A DNA stretch of 64,000 nucleotides from Octadecabacter dasysiphoniae (GCF_021532615.1 NZ_JAKGAQ010000001.1:62001-126000); one strand, 5' to 3'; shown: positions 46,401 to 55,911, counted from the stretch's first letter. A program made the numbers and translations. The notes: generated from the letters alone by a model not told the origin.

Positions 46401-49400
46401 GAGCATGGTGATGGCGCGACGGTAATAATTGCGTGCAATTTCATATTCTTGATCGTATTCGTAAAGTTCACCTAGGCCCGCGATGGTGTCGATGTTTTCA
46501 CGTTCGCCGGTGTTGATTGTCTGCTGATACAGGCCTTTCAAGGACTGCGATTCATCCAGTGTAAAGTTCAGTGCTGCCATTTCCTCTTTGGAGATCCGCG
46601 ACAAGTAGTCGATCTCGCGTGCGAAATCGCTGCGGAAACGGAAATTGTAGACACCATTCAAGACGCGATGCAAAAACCGCTCGGAGGACACTTGAACCAG
46701 CGCGCCCATGACGGACCGCAGGTCAGGTGCGCGGTGGATGTGGGACAACTCGTCGACACGTTGCAGGTTGGTGCGTGAAAACCCGCGGTTGTGGAACTTC
46801 ATCAAGAAATCCATGAGATAGAAAATCGACATGGACACTTTATCATCGCGGTCCAACATGCGCGCTTCCATGTGATCAGACAGGTGGCGATACAGCATGT
46901 CGATGAATTGCATCCGATAGATCGCACTATCGTTCAGCATGATCATGTCATGCCCTTCCTTCGCCAGATTTCCCCAGCGCACCTTTTGCTGATCTCCGTG
47001 CGGATAACGTGGTGCAGCCAGTGCCATAGAACTGGGCAGAACCAGCCCTTGGATCAATTCCTTTAGCTTTTTGGGATTGCCCGCAGATCGGTAGGTTAAG
47101 AAGTTGATAAACTGATCAAGCGTTTCTTGTTCGCCTGCCGACATCGCATTTGTCGTGTGTTCCAGATCGGCTCTCCAACGGCCAGCTGTTGCGGAATAGT
47201 TTTTGCCGTCAGCAGCAATAACACGCATGCCTGTCATCTGGGACAAACTGGCAAGACGTTGTGGATGGGCCGAGAACGGTATGTTGAACTGCGCATAGGT
47301 CGGTTCTTCGGTTGTGATCGATTCAGGGAAGACGTCCGAATTGCGCTGGTTTATCCAAATGTTCAGCCTGTGTTGTGCATTGCGATACATCAGCGTCACA
47401 AGCTCTGTGACGCGATCGTTAAACCGCCCGTAGGGATGGCGGCGATCTGCCATTAAGGATGGAAGATAAATCTGACCATTGAAGATCGAATTCAAAATGG
47501 GGGCACGTTGGGCCTGATCCGCAAGCCATTCGTCGTGATACAAACGCCCGCCAATAAAGATGAACCGCGCAGAGTTACCCGAAATGAGCCGCTTCATGTC
47601 CGACAAAAGCTGATGAAGCTGGAGCGACCGCGCACGTTCGCGGTTGTTTTCTTCCATCTGCGTTTGGCCGGCTGCATCCTTTGATAGCTCTGCGTCAACA
47701 ATGCCCGATAGTTTGTCCATTTCATCGAAGATGAACGTAATTTCTGGGCGGATTTCAAACACGTTGGGCAGGCCACTGCGTGCGCTTTGTTGGTTGGGAC
47801 GCAGTTTATACAAAAGTTCGATGAGGCGTTGTTCGACCACACGTGGATCGCTGGCGGTTTCGACCATGCGTTCGGGGCGGCGGAACGGCAAAACCCATGC
47901 CAACCAGCCCTGTGGTTCCTTGTCGCCCGAACGCAGCGTTTCGCGACCATTGATCAACAAGATCAGCTCATTGATGCTGTCGAGGTTGGATTGGTACGGC
48001 AAAACCGCAAGCCGACGGTTGATTGTAAAGAACATCCAAAACCCGAGAAAATACAAAAGCAGGTGATAGACGCGCAAGGTCGGCGGGCCACCGACATCTG
48101 GCCCGAATGGCGAATAAGCATCATACCAGACCTGAGATTGGCGAAACGTATTGAGAGAAAGGCCACTGTAGTTACTGGTCGGCGTTTCAAAATTGATCCG
48201 TGGAAGGCCGTAGTTCTGATCCAGAATATAATGGACGAGTTCAGAGTCCCTAACGAGCGAGATGGACTCAGCGTTTGTGCCAGCGGACCTTGTGGCATTC
48301 GCGGACGTTCCAAGAAAATTTTCAGCCAAACCAAAACTGCGTGCAATGAGGTCTACCGCTCCGGACCGGACATCAGATGCAGAGCGCAAATTTAGCGCGA
48401 CATCATTCGATGCCGCCATGAAATGGTCGTGCAAGTGTTGTGCCGGAGGATCAAGTTTCCAGTTCGTCTCAACGGGAGGCGACGGAGGTGAAACAGCCCA
48501 AATCTCAAACGTCCGTTGAGCAGGCAAGAGCCCCCAGATGTCGCCTGTATAATTAGGTGACGCGGTAGGTAAACAGGCCGACCAATCAAAATAAGTAAGT
48601 GGCTTTTCTGCTGCTTTGGCCGCGTCAAAGTCTGGGCTGGATGCACATCGGGCAAGTGCCGCGGCGCCGCTCAGCGGGACACGGGTTTCGTCCAATCGGT
48701 CGAACTGCTTTCCAAGCGGGACAATGTTGGACGAAAAATCGGTATGGATTTGCAAGACCGGCGAATACAAAAGTTCCATAATCGCGTTGTTAAATGGCAA
48801 TGCGCAGATCGTGCTTTTGACGTTTGGCGCAACGTCTGGGTAGACCTCAAAGAAGCCGCAGTAGTTTGTTTCGCCAAAGATCGGGCGAATGCCTGCCTCA
48901 GCGGTTTCAAAGCGGTATTTGTACCCTTCTGGGCGGTCTATCGCAGAAATATGACCGACGTGAAAAATCGACTTTGACACAACACTGGTAAACAGGACGG
49001 TGACGGCAACCAGCAAAAACGCGTTGAGGATTCCGACCGCCCCGCGCAGCGATAAAAATTGCGATTGATACAATCCGCGCAGACGACGCAGCATTGCTTC
49101 AATAATTCTCGAATGTTCGAGGTTGTCAAAACCAAGGTTGATCCAAACGGGCAACACAGGGTGGCGCACGGAATATACAAGGTGCGGAAGCGTGGCCATT
49201 TCAAGTTGGCGAAATACAAACCGCCGCCGCGCCGACAGCCGCGACGTAACGAATGCATCCCTGTCGTCCAACGGCAAGACGGCCGTCATGGGATGTGCGG
49301 ACGCACCCGATTTTGCGTTGATGAAAGGTGGGCGGGGTATCGCAATGCCCGGTTCTTGAAGCAGAGCATTGCCAAAATCTTTGGGTGCCTTCTGTGCATC

Positions 49401-51020
49401 GGGTTCATACCATGCGTCGGGCATCGTCGGATGTTTATTGGATCGCCCCAAAAGCGTTATCGCAGAATCCTGACGATGTGATCTTAGATCACGGCAGATA
49501 AAGGCATACTCGGTCGCATAGATGACAATTACCAACGCGATCAGGATGAACACCGTCAAATAAGACGCATGAGAGCTCGCGATTGGGGGCAGCATCTGGA
49601 ACAGATGGCCAGACACCCCGGGAAAAGACAGATAGAACCACCCCAAAATGACCCGCAAAGCTGGAAGAATTCCCACGAACGTCAAAAGTACAAAGAAGCC
49701 ACCCTTGAACACCAGGATGGTTTTGACCGGACCCATAGGCAGCGCGTAGGACCGATCCATCGGATCATCGTCCGCTTTCGGCGCGGTTGTGAAAAACAAG
49801 TAGAACACCGCAAGAAGAACAGCAAAAATAAGCAATGGTGAAATTTGAACTGTAGCGAGTAGGCGATCGGCCTGATCCGCTTTGTCAAACGGACCCCATA
49901 AATTCAGGGAAGATTGATCGTTCTCAATGTTGAGAAAAATGACTGACGCGAGCAAAATAGTAGCAATGGTTATTCCGATACCACGGCACAACTTGCCGAA
50001 TTTCAGATCACCCAATGACGGTTTGAAGGCCCAAACACTTACCAGACAGGCTGCAAAAATCAGGGCCAGATCGGACAGGTCTGCACCGTTTTCATCATTT
50101 GGAAGATTGAGCAGATTAAGAACAGCCAAAACCAACGATAGAATAATCGCAAAAACGGTCATCGCCCCGACGCCGCGATATTTGACCCGCCTCGTAGCGG
50201 CAACCGAATGAATAATCTGGGCCATCGCTGCTAGCGGAATGATAAACCAAAGCATTGAATAGACGATTGTATCAAGTCGGAAGGTCAGCCCGTTCACGGT
50301 GGCCGCGATCCAAAGAAATGTTGGTGTTAAAATCAGACCAAGACTTAAGAAGTACGCCCCAAGTTTCGGCGTTCGTCGATTGCACAGTTCGCTTATGGCC
50401 CGCGGTGTTCTGAGCGCGAAAAACAGCGGTAACAGCATGAAAATGCTGCCGAAAAGAAACGGAAATATCCACCAAACGACTGCGGCAGACGCGAAACCGC
50501 CAACGCCAACGTCTGCGCCGATCCCCATTGCAAGAATTGCCTCAAAGACGTTTTGCGCACCAAGTTCCAAAGCCTGTGTCAGTAAAACATAGGTGGAAAC
50601 GACAATGGCGCAAAACCCCAAGAACAGCACAACGGAATATGCAGCGGAGTTTTGGCTGATGCGGATTGACCGCTGGAATGCCATTTTACGGTATTCTTCG
50701 AGGCAGTAATGAACGAATGACGTTTTGCCTGCACCGCGTTGCCCGGAAACCAAGAATGCACCAAAGCTTTCTTGATGGGTCAACAGTTCAATGAAACTTG
50801 CCCGTTCTTTTTGCCGTCCGACGTAAACTTGATTGAATGGTGGTTTGCCCCGACCAGAAAGTGAGAACTTTCCAAACGGAATGAACCTGTAAAGGTTTCT
50901 AATTTCACGCAACTTAATTTCCCCAACCCTACTAATCAAATCGAAACACGCAGAAGCGATTCTAACAAGCTTTACGTGTACGCAGGCCTTCATAACGCCG
51001 AGAATTCTATTCTCGATCAT
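43479..51020 (-). CDS. Giant (2513 aa) membrane-integral P-loop NTPase, KAP-like, with TPR-like C-terminus; function unknown
   Basis: I do not recognise a named family member. Residues 63-80 (NQVYVGRQKERASFIELL) resemble the entry segment of STAND/AAA ATPases, and Walker A is GQRGAGKT at 93-100. About ten hydrophobic helices (about 130-505) are inserted next, then PVWINLGFDNLEHSRIIEAM (622-641) resembles resumed ATPase core. A second insertion has a helix at 661-681, a probable periplasmic domain at 682-983 (Cys 721, 739, 792, 816) and a helix at 984-1001. Walker B ITFIFDEMDK (1094-1103), a sensor-like strand FIFIGG (1153-1158) and a RSAGNPKKLKEL sensor-2-like stretch (1311-1322) follow. The remaining 1000 residues look helical, with TPR-like pairs such as AGLGELYEYDQEYEIARNYY. 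TM insertion between Walker A and B is the KAP NTPase plan. Start at ATG 51020 has a weak ribosome site. No partner gene is adjacent. Confidence 0.75.
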   Translation of the reverse strand: MIENRILGVMKACVHVKLVRIASACFDLISRVGEIKLREIRNLYRFIPFGKFSLSGRGKPPFNQVYVGRQKERASFIELLTHQESFGAFLVSGQRGAGKTSFVHYCLEEYRKMAFQRSIRISQNSAAYSVVLFLGFCAIVVSTYVLLTQALELGAQNVFEAILAMGIGADVGVGGFASAAVVWWIFPFLFGSIFMLLPLFFALRTPRAISELCNRRTPKLGAYFLSLGLILTPTFLWIAATVNGLTFRLDTIVYSMLWFIIPLAAMAQIIHSVAATRRVKYRGVGAMTVFAIILSLVLAVLNLLNLPNDENGADLSDLALIFAACLVSVWAFKPSLGDLKFGKLCRGIGITIATILLASVIFLNIENDQSSLNLWGPFDKADQADRLLATVQISPLLIFAVLLAVFYLFFTTAPKADDDPMDRSYALPMGPVKTILVFKGGFFVLLTFVGILPALRVILGWFYLSFPGVSGHLFQMLPPIASSHASYLTVFILIALVIVIYATEYAFICRDLRSHRQDSAITLLGRSNKHPTMPDAWYEPDAQKAPKDFGNALLQEPGIAIPRPPFINAKSGASAHPMTAVLPLDDRDAFVTSRLSARRRFVFRQLEMATLPHLVYSVRHPVLPVWINLGFDNLEHSRIIEAMLRRLRGLYQSQFLSLRGAVGILNAFLLVAVTVLFTSVVSKSIFHVGHISAIDRPEGYKYRFETAEAGIRPIFGETNYCGFFEVYPDVAPNVKSTICALPFNNAIMELLYSPVLQIHTDFSSNIVPLGKQFDRLDETRVPLSGAAALARCASSPDFDAAKAAEKPLTYFDWSACLPTASPNYTGDIWGLLPAQRTFEIWAVSPPSPPVETNWKLDPPAQHLHDHFMAASNDVALNLRSASDVRSGAVDLIARSFGLAENFLGTSANATRSAGTNAESISLVRDSELVHYILDQNYGLPRINFETPTSNYSGLSLNTFRQSQVWYDAYSPFGPDVGGPPTLRVYHLLLYFLGFWMFFTINRRLAVLPYQSNLDSINELILLINGRETLRSGDKEPQGWLAWVLPFRRPERMVETASDPRVVEQRLIELLYKLRPNQQSARSGLPNVFEIRPEITFIFDEMDKLSGIVDAELSKDAAGQTQMEENNRERARSLQLHQLLSDMKRLISGNSARFIFIGGRLYHDEWLADQAQRAPILNSIFNGQIYLPSLMADRRHPYGRFNDRVTELVTLMYRNAQHRLNIWINQRNSDVFPESITTEEPTYAQFNIPFSAHPQRLASLSQMTGMRVIAADGKNYSATAGRWRADLEHTTNAMSAGEQETLDQFINFLTYRSAGNPKKLKELIQGLVLPSSMALAAPRYPHGDQQKVRWGNLAKEGHDMIMLNDSAIYRMQFIDMLYRHLSDHMEARMLDRDDKVSMSIFYLMDFLMKFHNRGFSRTNLQRVDELSHIHRAPDLRSVMGALVQVSSERFLHRVLNGVYNFRFRSDFAREIDYLSRISKEEMAALNFTLDESQSLKGLYQQTINTGERENIDTIAGLGELYEYDQEYEIARNYYRRAITMLDNVQMETLQSRAVRQDVQTKTFQPISHGYAELRMLGDILISDNEDHKRKLLLSQIHWIVARVRLMLQVGQTYEQEMNFERANATFTHTTQLCDEVFRSLSNARNTDDKSKMFMADQTISDIDVNNFPILFQAGIAAAWVQEKDPENIDQSVVFGENWLQRIYEREPILQVTVPSAEDYSFIAASSGGIFVQVALCHDRIGDLYFMKGRQSFKTTKIEKIIKYVEAMGKPASNKAVEADGTITSRRAGYVDKAHYHYAAAAWMLRKFLTHRFRISGKSWHVVDDDHDGIEVLDRSGVAPSHFHSTVADVLTDLSEAIYAKRSSVATAIFLLKEENPHPSTKPTTVKLTALRLYQKYRRRLLNDNVDRFVAGFILPEGASSEVTDQIWGNWFGDLQKTTEDILNHSTNPIDPHNVAKLLAFEEDESVFNFLDSLEREKNPISRWIGTRNSKSMQMDPKKAGAPNVHFDEPMVKFTPPGGPFAQLEAYTFFGQAAARASQRIGQSTNASNEYLMHAEAMITTLWEARQIRFIKNLNIDQWPGYRAFFADLTDDRDLFLNQRTAARIALSAFSSLKDAMERIQFSERPSASRMSRNHGNPKDTSKTTTLSKDLISLEEKLRLAQNALLDIRAASFQSQDFHYLKRIEISQYEIANTTAQIEAIKKELEIDYDLAQAFRDDPRPITQACSLILALLQDDTGLVNTGIALLVYKDILCRYAGDTFDLRYIDPHHAAFTKSDKVLLRALDQKDTDELKRSSMPRLKAALVEHCYAGLKTILERSRFPVLNRLQGLRILSDALVMSGDNRDAFRKAFGCEKDSELGRLTRELVVTADVYGSETHFPANAIGTTAALLFLYMHTEKIGVLYDDMTENRPMGDLENAYYSNEGSELDPTLRPLLSEVSLTREAIGELAINKLNRSQETCAMGDAYYENIAYLYTLNDDFNDRFIHFTHAKNLASTDLSEVLALMVKSGFKQGS
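50999..51015. promoter_or_regulatory. Perfect inverted repeat over the start region of the giant gene
   Basis: CGAGAAT, TCT, ATTCTCG form a perfect 7-base dyad covering codons 2-8 of the proposed coding region on the minus strand. It could be an mRNA hairpin affecting initiation or a DNA operator, or the true start may lie downstream. Confidence 0.4.
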
Positions 51021-51270
51021 GAATTACCGGATCGTTTTATTGGTTCATGACCGTCGAGGAAGTGCGGGCAGTTTGTAAATTTCGCGCCCTTTCCTTTAAG
51101 TGCATTACTGCTGTTTTGGGGGAAAGAGCCGTGTGCCGACGCAGACCAAAGTGCCCGTGATATTATCCGTTGTGCGGATGCAGCATTGGCAGTATGTGTT
51201 AGCGCTATCTCAGCGTGTGAAAGACCTTAAACACATGCCAAATGGTCCTTGACCTGAATGGAACGGAACA

Positions 51271-53664
51271 ATGACGGTACACGACAAAATTGCGCTTACG
51301 GCTGATGATTTGCAGGGCGATATCTCGCGGCATTTAAAATTGTCGATCGGCAAAGACGCGAGCCATGCCAGCCTGCACGATTGGCGGATGGCTTTGTCAT
51401 TGGCGCTGCGTGACCGCGTGGTTGAACCGTGGTTCGCATCAACCCGTAAAACCTATGATGGAAAGCACAAGCGCGTCTATTACCTGTCGATGGAATTCCT
51501 GATTGGCCGTCTAATTGAGGACGTGACGATCAACCTGCAAGTGGAAGACATGGCCGTTGAGGCGATGAAAGCGCTGGGGCAAGACTATTACGAAGTGGTC
51601 AAAGAAGAACCTGATGCGGCACTGGGTAATGGCGGCCTTGGCCGTTTGGCGGCATGTTTTATGGACAGCCTCGCGACGCTCGCGATTCCGGCCTATGGCT
51701 ACGGCATCCGCTACGAACATGGGTTGTTCGAACAACATTTTGAGAATGGTCAGCAGACCGAAACCGCCGAAGGGTGGCTTGCCCAATCGCACGTTTGGGA
51801 ATTTGAACGCCCCGAAGTCGCCTACAAAATCCATTTTGGCGGCTACGTGAGCGAAGAGAACGGCAAGGCCAACTGGAACCCGTCTGAAACGGTTTTAGCG
51901 TCTGCTTATGATACACCGGTTGTCGGTTGGCAGGCCAAATGGGCGAATACATTGCGCCTGTGGGCCGCTAAGCCGATCAAATTGTTTGACCTCGAAAGTT
52001 TCAATCGCGGCGATTATGTCGGCGCGAATGCGCCCGAACGTTTGGCACGTACGATTTCCCGGGTCTTGTATCCGGACGACACAACGACCGAGGGCAAGGA
52101 ACTCCGCCTGAAGCAGGAATACTTTTTCACGTCTGCATCGATCAAAGACCTGCTGCGTCGCCATGATTACGAAGGCTATGACATCCGTGATTTGCATGAT
52201 CACGTTGCAATCCAATTGAATGACACACACCCCGCAATTGCCGGGCCGGAATTAATCCGTCTTTTGGTCGACAAGCATGATTTCAGCTTTGATGAAGCCA
52301 TTGATATGGCCCGCAAGTGCCTTGGATACACCAACCACACGTTGCTGCCCGAAGCCCTTGAAAAGTGGCCTGCGGATTTGTTTGCGCGGATTTTGCCGCG
52401 CCACTATCGCATTATCGAAATCATCCAGGATCGCCACATTGCGGCCACCGGGTCTGACATTCGTATTATCGAACATGGCAACGTCAAAATGGGTGAACTG
52501 GCGTTCATCATGGCGCACAGCGTCAACGGTGTATCGGCCCTCCATTCCGATCTGGTAAAGGAAACCGTGTTCCACGACCTGAACGCGGCCTACCCGAACC
52601 GGATTTTGAACCAGACAAACGGTATCACGCCGCGCCGCTGGCTGTATTCCTGTAACCCGGCGCTTCGCGGTTTGATCACCGACACGATCGGTACCGGCTG
52701 GGAGTCTGATCTGGAACGTTTGACCGACCTGAACGCCCATCTTGATGATGCATCGTTCCAAGAGGCCTACCGCGCAGCTAAGTCGACAAACAAGGATCGT
52801 TTGGCGGCATGGTTGCAAGAACGCAGCGACGTGACCTTGGATACGTCTGCCATGTTCGACATCCAGATCAAACGCATCCATGAATACAAGCGCCAGCACC
52901 TGAACATTCTGGAAACCATCGCATTGTGGAACGACATCCGTGACAATCCGAATGGCAACTGGACGCCGCGCGTTAAGATTTTTGGCGGTAAGGCCGCACC
53001 TGGATATGCTCTCGCGAAATCGATCATTCGATTGATCAACGATGTTGCTGCGACGATCAACAATGATCCGATCACACGCGAATTCCTGCAGGTGGTTTAT
53101 CCTGAAAACTACAACGTCTCGATGGCGGAAATCCTGATTCCGGCGTCTGACCTGTCCGAACAAATTTCGACCGCAGGCAAAGAGGCGTCTGGCACAGGCA
53201 ACATGAAGCTGTCCCTTAATGGCAGCCCGACCATCGGCACGTTGGACGGTGCAAATGTAGAAATTCGTGAACATGTAGGCGCGGAAAACTTCTTCTTGTT
53301 TGGACTGACAGCGGCGGAAGCCACAGAAAAACGCAAGGATCACGGCTATTCACGCCGCGCGATTGAAAGCTCACCCAAGTTGTCCCGCGTGCTTGGTCAA
53401 ATCGCGGGCGGTGTGTTTTCGAATGGCGATCACCATCGGTATTCGGACATTTTGCACAATTTGTACGAGCACGATTATTTCTTGGTCAGCTGCGATTTCG
53501 ACAATTACTTTGCCAAGCAGCGCGAAGTTGATGCAGTGTATCAAGACGTTACGCGCTGGACCCGGATGGCAGCGGCCAACACCGCAGGCATGGGGTGGTT
53601 CTCATCGGACCGTACAATCCGCGGATATGCGGATGACATCTGGGGTGCGAAGTCGGTTGAATAA
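51271..53664 (+). CDS. glgP: Glycogen/starch/alpha-glucan phosphorylase
   Basis: This enzyme releases glucose 1-phosphate from glycogen. The 797-residue GT35 protein has the PLP lysine K646 in EASGTGNMKLSLNG, the N-terminal YYLSMEFLIGR block, and GNGGLGRLAACFMDSLATL near residue 117. It opens the glycogen gene run glgPBCAX-malQ-pgm. The region upstream (51021-51270) separates it from the divergent giant gene and must hold both promoters; no clear operator was seen there. Confidence 0.95.
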   Translation: MTVHDKIALTADDLQGDISRHLKLSIGKDASHASLHDWRMALSLALRDRVVEPWFASTRKTYDGKHKRVYYLSMEFLIGRLIEDVTINLQVEDMAVEAMKALGQDYYEVVKEEPDAALGNGGLGRLAACFMDSLATLAIPAYGYGIRYEHGLFEQHFENGQQTETAEGWLAQSHVWEFERPEVAYKIHFGGYVSEENGKANWNPSETVLASAYDTPVVGWQAKWANTLRLWAAKPIKLFDLESFNRGDYVGANAPERLARTISRVLYPDDTTTEGKELRLKQEYFFTSASIKDLLRRHDYEGYDIRDLHDHVAIQLNDTHPAIAGPELIRLLVDKHDFSFDEAIDMARKCLGYTNHTLLPEALEKWPADLFARILPRHYRIIEIIQDRHIAATGSDIRIIEHGNVKMGELAFIMAHSVNGVSALHSDLVKETVFHDLNAAYPNRILNQTNGITPRRWLYSCNPALRGLITDTIGTGWESDLERLTDLNAHLDDASFQEAYRAAKSTNKDRLAAWLQERSDVTLDTSAMFDIQIKRIHEYKRQHLNILETIALWNDIRDNPNGNWTPRVKIFGGKAAPGYALAKSIIRLINDVAATINNDPITREFLQVVYPENYNVSMAEILIPASDLSEQISTAGKEASGTGNMKLSLNGSPTIGTLDGANVEIREHVGAENFFLFGLTAAEATEKRKDHGYSRRAIESSPKLSRVLGQIAGGVFSNGDHHRYSDILHNLYEHDYFLVSCDFDNYFAKQREVDAVYQDVTRWTRMAAANTAGMGWFSSDRTIRGYADDIWGAKSVE

Positions 53665-53685
53665 CCGGCGCAGTTAGGGGGCGAC

Positions 53686-55878
53686 ATGATCAACGACCAC
53701 GACGCACAAGCCATTTCTGCCGGTACGCATGGGGATTTGTTTTCTGCTCTCGGCCAGCATGTTGTGGACGGTAAAGTCACCCTGCGCGCATTCCACCCGG
53801 AAGCCGATGAAATTGATGTTTTGGATGCAAAGACTGGCAAAAAGGTTCTTTCGCTGACAACGCAGGGGCACGGTGTTTTCACAGGCACGGCCGCACGGCG
53901 CAAAAAGGCGTTTGCCTATCGTCTTCAGATCACGAAGGGCGAACATGTTTGGGAAATTGATGATCCCTACAGTTTTGGGCCTGTGCTGGGTGAACTTGAC
54001 GAACACCTGATTTCCGAGGGCGCGCACCTCGATCTTTGGAGAGTTCTGGGCGCCCATGTGATGACCCATGACGGCGTTGATGGAACCCACTTTGCGGTCT
54101 GGGCGCCGAACGCCCGCCGCGTGTCAGTTGTCGGCAATTTCAACGGCTGGGACGGGCGGCGCAACCCGATGCGTAAGCGCGGTGCGACGGGCGTTTGGGA
54201 AATTTTCATGCCGGGCCTTGGCGATGGCGAACCGTATAAGTACGAACTTCTCGATGGGCACGGCAACGTCCTGCCACAAAAGGCCGACCCGTTCGGCTTT
54301 GGCTCGGAACATCCGCCCAAAACCGCGTCCGTGGTCCGTAAACTGGACGGCCATAAATGGACCGACAAAACATGGATGACCAAGCGCGAGGCATTGCATC
54401 GCATTGATCAACCGATTTCTGTGTACGAAGTGCATCTAGGGTCATGGCGGCGCGTCCCGGAGGACGGCAATCGCCCGTTGTCCTACATGGAACACGCGGA
54501 CCAATTGGTCAGCTATGCTAAAGACCTTGGTTTCACGCATATCGAACTTATGCCGGTGTCGGAATTCCCATTTGACGGATCATGGGGCTATCAACCTGTC
54601 GGTCTTTACGCCCCCACAATCCGCCACGGCACCCTCGAAGAATTCCGCGCCTTTGTCGAAGCCTGTCATAAGGCTGACATCGGCCTGATCCTCGATTGGG
54701 TGCCGGGTCATTTCCCCGAAGATGCGCACGGTTTGGGTAAATTCGATGGCACGCCTCTTTATGAACACGCTGATCGCAAAGAGGGGTTCCATCCTGATTG
54801 GAACACGCTGGTCTTCAACTATGGCCGCGCTGAGGTGTCCAATTACATCGTTGCCAACGCGTTGTATTGGTTGAAAGAACACCACATCGACGGGCTTCGC
54901 GTCGATGCCGTCGCGTCAATGCTGTACCGCGATTATTCGCGTAAAGACGGCGAATGGATTCCGAATAAAGACGGCGGGCGCGAAAACCTGGAAGCAATCG
55001 ATGTTCTGCGTCGCACCAACACCGTCGCGTATGGCGAAGTGCCGGGCATCATGACCATCGCCGAAGAATCCACCGCGTTTCCGGGCGTCAGCGCCCCTGT
55101 TGATCACAGCGGCCTTGGTTTCGGGTTCAAATGGAATATGGGCTGGATGAACGACACGCTGTCGTACATGCAAGAAGACCCGATCCACCGCAAATACCAC
55201 CACCACAAGATGACGTTCGGCTTGCACTACGCGTTTAGCGAAAACTTTGTTCTGCCGATCAGCCACGACGAAGTCGTGCATGGCAAAGGGTCCATGATCG
55301 AAAAAATGCCGGGGCAGGGCGACGACCAGTTTGCCAACCTGCGCGCTTACTACGGATTCATGTGGGGCCACCCGGGCAAGAAGCTGTTGTTCATGGGCTG
55401 TGAATTCGCCCAAGGCGCGGAATGGAACCATGACAGCAGCCTCGATTGGCATTTGCTGGATCACCCGCAGCACCAAGGCATGCAAAATCTTGTGCGCGAT
55501 CTTAATGCGTTGCATCGCGATCTTCCCGCCCTTCACCAGCTTGATTGCAAGCCCGAAGGTTTTGAGTGGCTCGAGGAAGGTGCGGCGGATGAATCCATCT
55601 TCGCGTGGGTGCGCCGTGGTACCAATGGCACAGCCCCTGTGTTGGTTGTGTGTAACTTTACACCAATTGAACGCCACGCGCGCCGGATCGGTGTGCCGCA
55701 GGCGGGAAAATGGATTGAGCGTTTGAATTCAGATGCTGCGATTTATGCAGGGGGCGACCGTGGCAATATGGGATCGGTCCAGAGTGAACAGATTGCTGCG
55801 TCTGGGAGGGCGCATTCTGTTTCACTCACGATCCCGCCGCTGTCGACTTTATTTTTCGAACTGGATGCAGAAAGCTAA
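53686..55878 (+). CDS. glgB: 1,4-alpha-glucan branching enzyme
   Basis: This GH13 enzyme forms alpha-1,6 branches. The 730-residue protein has an N-terminal carbohydrate-binding module plus CBM48 (HFAVWAPNARRVSVVGNFNG near 126), the catalytic barrel with nucleophile D407 in GLRVDAVASMLY and acid/base E460 in IMTIAEEST, and a C-terminal beta domain. It starts 21 bases after glgP behind GGGGG-rich sequence (TTAGGGGGCGAC). Length is normal for the long-N-terminus type. Confidence 0.95.
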   Translation: MINDHDAQAISAGTHGDLFSALGQHVVDGKVTLRAFHPEADEIDVLDAKTGKKVLSLTTQGHGVFTGTAARRKKAFAYRLQITKGEHVWEIDDPYSFGPVLGELDEHLISEGAHLDLWRVLGAHVMTHDGVDGTHFAVWAPNARRVSVVGNFNGWDGRRNPMRKRGATGVWEIFMPGLGDGEPYKYELLDGHGNVLPQKADPFGFGSEHPPKTASVVRKLDGHKWTDKTWMTKREALHRIDQPISVYEVHLGSWRRVPEDGNRPLSYMEHADQLVSYAKDLGFTHIELMPVSEFPFDGSWGYQPVGLYAPTIRHGTLEEFRAFVEACHKADIGLILDWVPGHFPEDAHGLGKFDGTPLYEHADRKEGFHPDWNTLVFNYGRAEVSNYIVANALYWLKEHHIDGLRVDAVASMLYRDYSRKDGEWIPNKDGGRENLEAIDVLRRTNTVAYGEVPGIMTIAEESTAFPGVSAPVDHSGLGFGFKWNMGWMNDTLSYMQEDPIHRKYHHHKMTFGLHYAFSENFVLPISHDEVVHGKGSMIEKMPGQGDDQFANLRAYYGFMWGHPGKKLLFMGCEFAQGAEWNHDSSLDWHLLDHPQHQGMQNLVRDLNALHRDLPALHQLDCKPEGFEWLEEGAADESIFAWVRRGTNGTAPVLVVCNFTPIERHARRIGVPQAGKWIERLNSDAAIYAGGDRGNMGSVQSEQIAASGRAHSVSLTIPPLSTLFFELDAES

Positions 55879-55911
55879 GGCGGAAAAACAAATACTAAGG
55901 GAGGACGACCG

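Noticed and set aside
52252..53343. 363-codon antisense frame over glgP
   Set aside because: glgP carries the PLP-lysine motif and full-length family match on the other strand.
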